A stretch of 64,000 nt of DNA from Stratiolaelaps scimitus. Its lineage: Eukaryota > Arthropoda > Arachnida > Mesostigmata > Laelapidae. The notes beneath the pieces were generated by a model, which saw nothing but the letters and a program-made list of their open reading frames with translations, was not told where the DNA came from and searched no databases. The stretch spans positions 4,464,001 through 4,528,000 of the forward strand of contig JABWDB010000001.1 in NCBI GenBank assembly GCA_019614645.1. Direction: 5' to 3'. Below are positions 58,905 to 64,000 of this stretch, in pieces (positions within the stretch are counted from its first letter, which is position 1; every line of letters begins with the position of its first letter). Made by a program: the position numbers and the translations under genes.

Positions 58905-61130
58905 TTAGTGGTAGTGAGAGCAAGATTAGAATCACACAGTTCTGGAAAACCGAGCCACTCAACTCGCTATATCACTTACGTAAAACCTTAGTTTTCTCAT
59001 CCCTTTTATGTCTTAAGACCCCCGGACAAAGAACCAGGTAGGAGTGACTAAAGGATACCAGAGAAGCAGTACTCCATGGGCGAATAATTATCTCAGGAGA
59101 TTCGATCAAGATGGCTGATACTACCACTCACTGAGAAGTGAGTGCCCATGCGGATACTGCGATCGATATATGATATAATACCTGTCTAGTATTATACGGA
59201 GATCATATTCAACGTATTTCAGTTTTCATATTTTGATCATTCCAATATACATGAGCTCATACACTGCTCGAACACCAACAGATGTCCTAGCCTTGCAAAA
59301 CCTGATTGAACGGCGATAGCAGGTTGAACTAAAGTGTCGGGGTACGCTACTACATAGAGTCGATAATCAATTTGGTACACAATCAGCGACGATATCGGCT
59401 AAGGCCACTGAGGGCAAACGGTTGAAGAAGCGGGAATAGCCTTGAAAATTGAACAGCCTGAACAGAAATTGCATAGACTAATAGCAAATGAAGCACCGTA
59501 GACGATAGTGTTGTTGTTCCATACTCAACTTGATTATCTTCAAAAGACACTATCAGAAATAAGAATGCAGCTTAAAAGGAGTCTTGTGCCTGTAATTTTT
59601 TTGAAAAGTTGATAGTCTTATATATATATATATATATATTATAACATCTATGGGATAACGAATACTCGTGTTTTCTCTCTATTAGCCAGCCTTAATATAG
59701 ACGATGAGGACCGAGCAGGCGGGGAACAAATTCTCTGATCATCCGAAAGTACAGCATATATGTACCGTACACTTGAAAGCCCCTCCGTGAGACTGAATAC
59801 AGAGACTGAGAGAAACACTAAGAGTGAATTGACAAACCTCGGATTGATTAAAAAACACTACAAGAGTCAACTGATAAACTTCCAACCCTGACAATGGGAT
59901 TGTGCTTGAAAGCTGGTTATCTCGCTACGAAGGTAGTATCACTACCGGTGAGTCTATCTATGTTCGACTATCTCTTTCAGGCCAGACAAGTTGTTCAAAA
60001 ATTATGCACAACATTCGAAGCACGCGTACTACCCAATGCAGTGCACCGGAAGACATTCGATTAATACACTGGTGAAATTAACCTAGCCAGCAAACTTGCA
60101 GACATGTTGAAGGTGTAACACGGACCAAAGTAAGAGGTCTTGGTTGGATTTGTGCTTCTTAAAAATTTGAATATGAGGAGATACGTCAAGCTGGACTCAA
60201 CTATCCCGCTGATAAACCAAGCACTACACTCACAACGGCCAAACAAGCATATTCGATAGTTCATACAACCTAAAAACACAGCTCAAACGACTGGTGAGTA
60301 AGTATGGGGAAGTGGAATCGAATCGAGTACAAAAGGTGCCTGGAGATAATGTAGAAAAACTTCAACAACATCACCCACTGTCCGCGTGTACCTCTTGTGG
60401 TGGAAACTAGTGACGCGAAGACGCAACACGAGGTGGGCCACGGCACGGGTTTACACCAGAACAGACACAACACGGAATATGCCCCTCAATATACGGTGAG
60501 ACCAGCACCGATGCATAACATTCGACGCGAGACTTCTCAAACGCGACGTAGATCACCCCGTTACATTATTATAGCACCATGTACATACATGAATAAGTCG
60601 AGAACATTTTAGCTAATCGAATGTACAGCGATTAGACGCCGTCTTCTCGTATGATGGTAAGACGTTTTATTGTATACTTCAAAAGAAAGATTCCACGACA
60701 TTGCTTTTAATATAGAGTTTTATGTTGTTCCAAAAAACATTTCTCGGAGCCTAGCTCCCAAAAGCTTCCATATAAAATGTTGGTAGGTAAATATGCAGCA
60801 GAGTGGAAGGGTAGACACCGGGTCCGACATAACATATCAAATGTTCGTAACGTAATCGTCGAATTGTAAGCCGCCAATGCGCTAACATTTGACTGCCCTG
60901 GTTTGTTCAATTGTAGGTTTACACTGTGCAACGGAAGGTGAATAGGGTGAAGCCGCTTAAGTTCGTTAATGCTTTACAGCACAGCGGCGATGTATAGCGA
61001 GTGTGACACACAGTAAACGAGAAAAATCGGCATAGTGAAGAGACCACTGACAAGAATACAAGCAACTAATAAACAGCTTTGCCAAACATTTCCATTAGTA
61101 ATATAGGAAAATGATTTATGGAAGGGTGCA
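58901..61130. other. Intergenic stretch, no gene recognised
   Basis: A (TA)n run lies at 59618-59639. Segments near 58020-58070 and 60190-60230 share short similar blocks around AAACCA(G/A)GCACT, possibly an old repeat. No coding domain was recognised. Confidence 0.4.
59618..59639. repeat. (TA)n microsatellite
   Basis: Pure TA run of 22 bp. Confidence 0.95.
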
Positions 61131-61208
61131 ATTTTTTTATGTTTCTCAGCCGACCCTCAGCTGACCTTCCATGGTTTTACTCTGTGTGGCATCGCGTCAA
61201 GGACCCAT
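61131..61208 (-). mobile_element. SINE-1 copy E (diverged)
   Basis: The minus strand reads GGGTCCTTGACGCGATGCC, then ACCATGGAAGGTCAGCTGAG and GGTCGGCTGAG, ending with ACATAAAAAAATT. Order and spacing follow the GGTCCGTC core and ACCGTGGACGGTAAA...GGGTCAGCC segments of copies B and D, with many substitutions. Confidence 0.55.
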
Positions 61209-61236
61209 CACACGAAATTTTTTCATAGGGCGCACT

Positions 61237-61316
61237 GTTTTCGAGACATTCGAGAAAAGCTAATTCGTTTTCGAGACATTCGAGAAAGGCTAATTCGTTT
61301 TCGAGAAAAGCTAATT
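61237..61316. repeat. 30-bp tandem repeat
   Basis: The unit GTTTTCGAGACATTCGAGAA followed by A(A/G)GCTAATTC occurs at 61237-61266 and 61267-61296. A third copy with an internal 10-bp deletion lies at 61297-61316. Confidence 0.93.
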
Positions 61317-62576
61317 CTTGTCCAGCTTGTAAAGATTTACACCCTGCGAACAACGCAGTTGCGACGCGTTGCTGATCTCAGCTATGCTTGAATAAAGAAT
61401 TCCATTGTTCGAGTTGACGTGGTCGCCTGTCAGCAAATCACTACTTCAACGTGTCCCTTCCGGTCAGGTAAGCTTTCATTTCCTTTATCAGCCACTCAGT
61501 GAGCAGTGTACGTAGTGTGCGCATTCAGCTCATACTGTTCGTCATGTCGTGCAAGCTGTCCACCGCCTCGATATCAACCGCCCATCATTGGGTTTACCTG
61601 ATGGGCCACAGTGGCCACATACAGCCCCCATTCATTTAGCTTTCCTCAGAGATCTATTACTATTATTATGCGTGTAACTGAAGGAGGCGATACGGAGGTG
61701 GTGGTGGGGTAACCGGCAATTTCTGCTGATGCTGCATACCGACGAAACATTTTAGTCTGAATATGTCTTTAGCCTTCCCTCCTCATCGACTCGCGAACAA
61801 ATGCTCGAACACCCAGCTATATGAAGGGTGGATTCGAGCGCAGATTCCTCCCGAGCCCGATCACTGTACCATGCCGCCTCTCCCCTTCGTGGGCACAGTG
61901 GTGGCACGGGCGAATAGATACGAGATGAAATGCTGCAATAGCTACAATAGGGGGTGCTGCTGCTGTAGCACATAATAGCCGACAAACGTACTCGTCCCAA
62001 GTCATAATGATGTTCTAAAACTACATCTATTATGAACTGTACACAATCAAAAATGGGGGATCACCATTCCCCTGAGGGTAACACCATTCGCAGACACACA
62101 GAACGCAATGGAACGCGAACGGAGCAACAAGATGCTGCTCGGATAACGACACCCCCACATACATGTACATATAGCATCCAACAATCGTAGCAACAGCAGC
62201 AGGAACGGGGGCGGGGACGAGGAGTGTAACAACGCTTGCATTTGACGGGGCCAGAGGAGTGATGAACTAACCGGGCGCCATCAGGCGGGAGATACTGCTG
62301 GCGGAGAAGGAAAATGAAAGATAGAGATTGTGGGGACGATGGGAGGAGTGGCGAGGCAACGCCGGGGGCGGCTGGGTAAAGGCCCGGCTGACAGAGACGA
62401 ATTAGACCTCACCGAAGACACGTTTTCTCATCATTACGCAACAGGTCCCCAATCTCCACGGTAACACTGCCACCTCATTCACATTCATACAACAACCATT
62501 GTCTACGATGGTATTACGTTGGCTAAATAGCTTCGTTTGCCGCTATTTCAGTCGCATGCACGCCTTCTGAAGGCCG
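61317..62576. other. Intergenic stretch, partly CpG-rich
   Basis: Open frames around 61752-62241 overlap on both strands and are low in complexity (Cys/Ser- and Leu-rich runs from CTG/GCA triplets). No domain was recognised. Confidence 0.4.

Positions 62577-62605
<29 letters not shown>
62577..62605. repeat. (TA)n microsatellite beside mariner 3
   Basis: Pure TA run of 29 bp, 43 bp left of the third mariner. Confidence 0.95.
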
Positions 62606-62608
<3 letters not shown>

Positions 62609-62794
62609 TGTAATATAGCATTCGGATAGATATATATCTGTCGTTATATTAGGGTGTCCGGTTCAAATTGTCGTGCCTTTCGAATGGTGCCTAATTCGAG
62701 CTACGCGATACAATGCGTTCATGCGTTGGAGTGGGCACGAGGCAGAAACGTGGCTTCCTTTCGAACACTGAGTGGTTTCGATCCGATTAGAAAG

Positions 62795-63879
62795 ATGGAC
62801 ACTGCAGCAAAAAGTGCAAATTCCCCCAGAAATCAACGGGAAAACATCATGTTTTTGTTTCTTCAAGGACACTCTCCAGCTGAAATCCATGGACAATTAG
62901 TGAACGCGTACGGTCTGCCTTATGCCAGCGAACGGTGCAACGTTGGTGCGAACGATTTAACAGTGGAAATTGGGACACCGATGACCACCGAGGCAATGAC
63001 CACAAATCAGGTGCGACAAGGGACGAACGGATTGACAGAATCAAGGAAGCTTTCGAGGAAACTAGAGCTTAGTCCATGAGGTCTTTGTCGGCTGAAATTG
63101 GGATTCCTTAGGTGATATATAAAACATCACCAATATACTGAAGATGAAGAAAATCAATGCAAAATGGGTTCCCCATACTCTGAGTGCTGAGCAGATGAAA
63201 ATGCGTGTGTAGTGTTCGACATCTAATTTGAAGACATCGATAGACGAGACATGGGTTAGCCGGCATAGACCTCCTGAGAAGGACCAAGCGAAACAGTGAC
63301 TCCGACAAAGTGAAGCGAAAACGTCTGTGGCAGTGCCAGATAGATTCGGACGGCAGGTGTTGATGATACTCGCTCTGGATATCAAGGGCGTTTGCCATTA
63401 CGAAATATTAGCCGCAAACGACAAACTTAATACTCTCCGATCTCACTCTCACTCAATGCCCCCCTATCTCGACTTCTTGAAGGGATTGATGAGCAAATGG
63501 CGTGGGGATCGACAGCACCGAGTGTGGTTACTCGACGACAATGCAAGAACTCACCGCACTGCTGAAATTACGGCCCGGATGGAGGGGAACAATATTGAGC
63601 GACAATAATCCCTAGAAATAGTACTTGCTAACTACTGTATGTTTGAATAAATTACACCATATTGAGCGATGGCTTCAACCCCCATATTCTCCTGATTTAA
63701 GCCCATGTGATTATGGTTGTTTCCATGCATTAAAAAGTTCAATAGGTGTGGTTCCATATGCAACCGTCGACTTACTCACAAAAGCAATAGGTAACGAAAT
63801 TATATATATAAATGCAAATGGTAAATATTTGGCTATCTCAAAACTCCGGTGTGTCCATAAAGCTATAGACAACCTCTAA
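62795..63879 (+). pseudogene. Mariner transposase pseudogene (third element)
   Basis: It starts MDTAAKSANSPRNQREN, matching the intact transposase, but loses frame after VNAYG (about 62918). SIDETWVS with the first Asp is present near 63238-63261. WLLDDNARTHRT with the second Asp is at about 63525-63560, and SPDLSPCDYGCF with the third Asp at about 63690-63725. Between the last two, a 56-bp insertion with 11-bp direct repeats breaks the frame. Further lesions are a stop in the KQ*LRQ segment (about 63297-63299), a small insertion of CTCACT-type repeats near 63440, and loss of the LPERWN terminus. Protein similarity to the intact copy is high in all pieces. Confidence 0.9.
63603..63658. mobile_element. 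56-bp insertion with 11-bp direct repeats inside mariner 3
   Basis: ATATTGAGCGA occurs immediately before (63592-63602) and after (63659-63669) this segment, while the intact mariner has it once. The insert contains GAATAAATTA and has no open frame. The duplication suggests insertion of a very short retroposed or non-autonomous fragment. Confidence 0.8.
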
Positions 63880-64000
63880 CTCATACCAAACGATCGTTGT
63901 TTTAACTTATTTGGTTCAAAAGTTATTGGGATTTAAAGAGGCGACAGTTTGAACCGGACAATCGTAGTAATAGTATATTTCGGTGTTTGTTTTTTGTTTT

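Larger units (their letters stand above)
62649..63961 (+). mobile_element. Third mariner transposon (defective), sister of the intact one
   Basis: The left end TTAGGGTGTCCGGTTCAAAT follows a TA (62647-62648). The right end carries the reverse complement of TGTCCGGTTCAAA plus CTGTCG, but the outermost six bases are changed. Inside the TIRs, GCCTTTCGAATGG and CGCCTCTTTAAAT agree with the same subterminal positions of the 40.6-kb element. The two are members of one lineage with diverged tips. Confidence 0.88.

Noticed and set aside
62654..63079. 141-codon frame as an intact transposase start
   Set aside because: It loses frame after the first helix-turn-helix segment and upstream codons lie in the element's 5' untranslated part, so it is annotated as a pseudogene.

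Overview
The window looks like eukaryotic nuclear DNA from an arthropod. It has a spliced immunoglobulin-superfamily gene with long introns, GT-AG splice sites, many (TA)n microsatellites, several mariner transposons and tRNA-derived SINE-like repeats. Nothing is bacterial: there are no operons and no CRISPR. A mite or other chelicerate is my guess from overall texture; the sequence does not prove it.

Left third (1-25.5 kb, minus strand): the 5' part of one large gene related to Sidestep (the Beat-receptor family of cell-surface guidance proteins). Six coding exons can be built by hand: 24618-24753 (signal peptide), 10251-10381 and 6585-6822 (Ig1), 5503-5862 (Ig2), 4193-4534 (Ig3) and 215-335 (start of Ig4). 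The reading phase agrees at all five junctions, and the gene runs off the left edge. The signal exon lies 14 kb upstream of Ig1 and is too short for an ordinary ORF scan. The Ig3 exon carries one in-frame TGA where relatives usually have Arg, so the copy is either disrupted or contains a sequence error. The introns hold SINE-like repeats, hairpins, a decayed DDE transposase and a large TA-centred palindrome.

Middle (25.5-44 kb): no confident host gene. There are SINE-like repeats, an old mariner relic (34.3-35.2 kb), a CpG-rich exon- or promoter-like block (38.8-39.9 kb), a 200-bp direct duplication (40.0 and 43.8 kb), two abutting hairpins (40.25-40.42 kb) and an apparently intact mariner (40561-41845) with terminal inverted repeats, a TA target duplication and an open transposase frame containing D,D34D.

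Right third (44-64 kb): mostly non-coding. It holds further SINE-1 copies, a second mariner (54.4-55.7 kb) that is broken and carries a perfect internal inverted duplication, a 30-bp tandem repeat (61.2 kb), and a third mariner (62.6-64.0 kb) closely related to the intact one but disabled.

The most unusual themes are palindromes centred on TA-rich tracts, a multi-copy tRNA-derived SINE family with a shared non-tRNA body, and the nonsense codon in an otherwise well conserved Ig exon.
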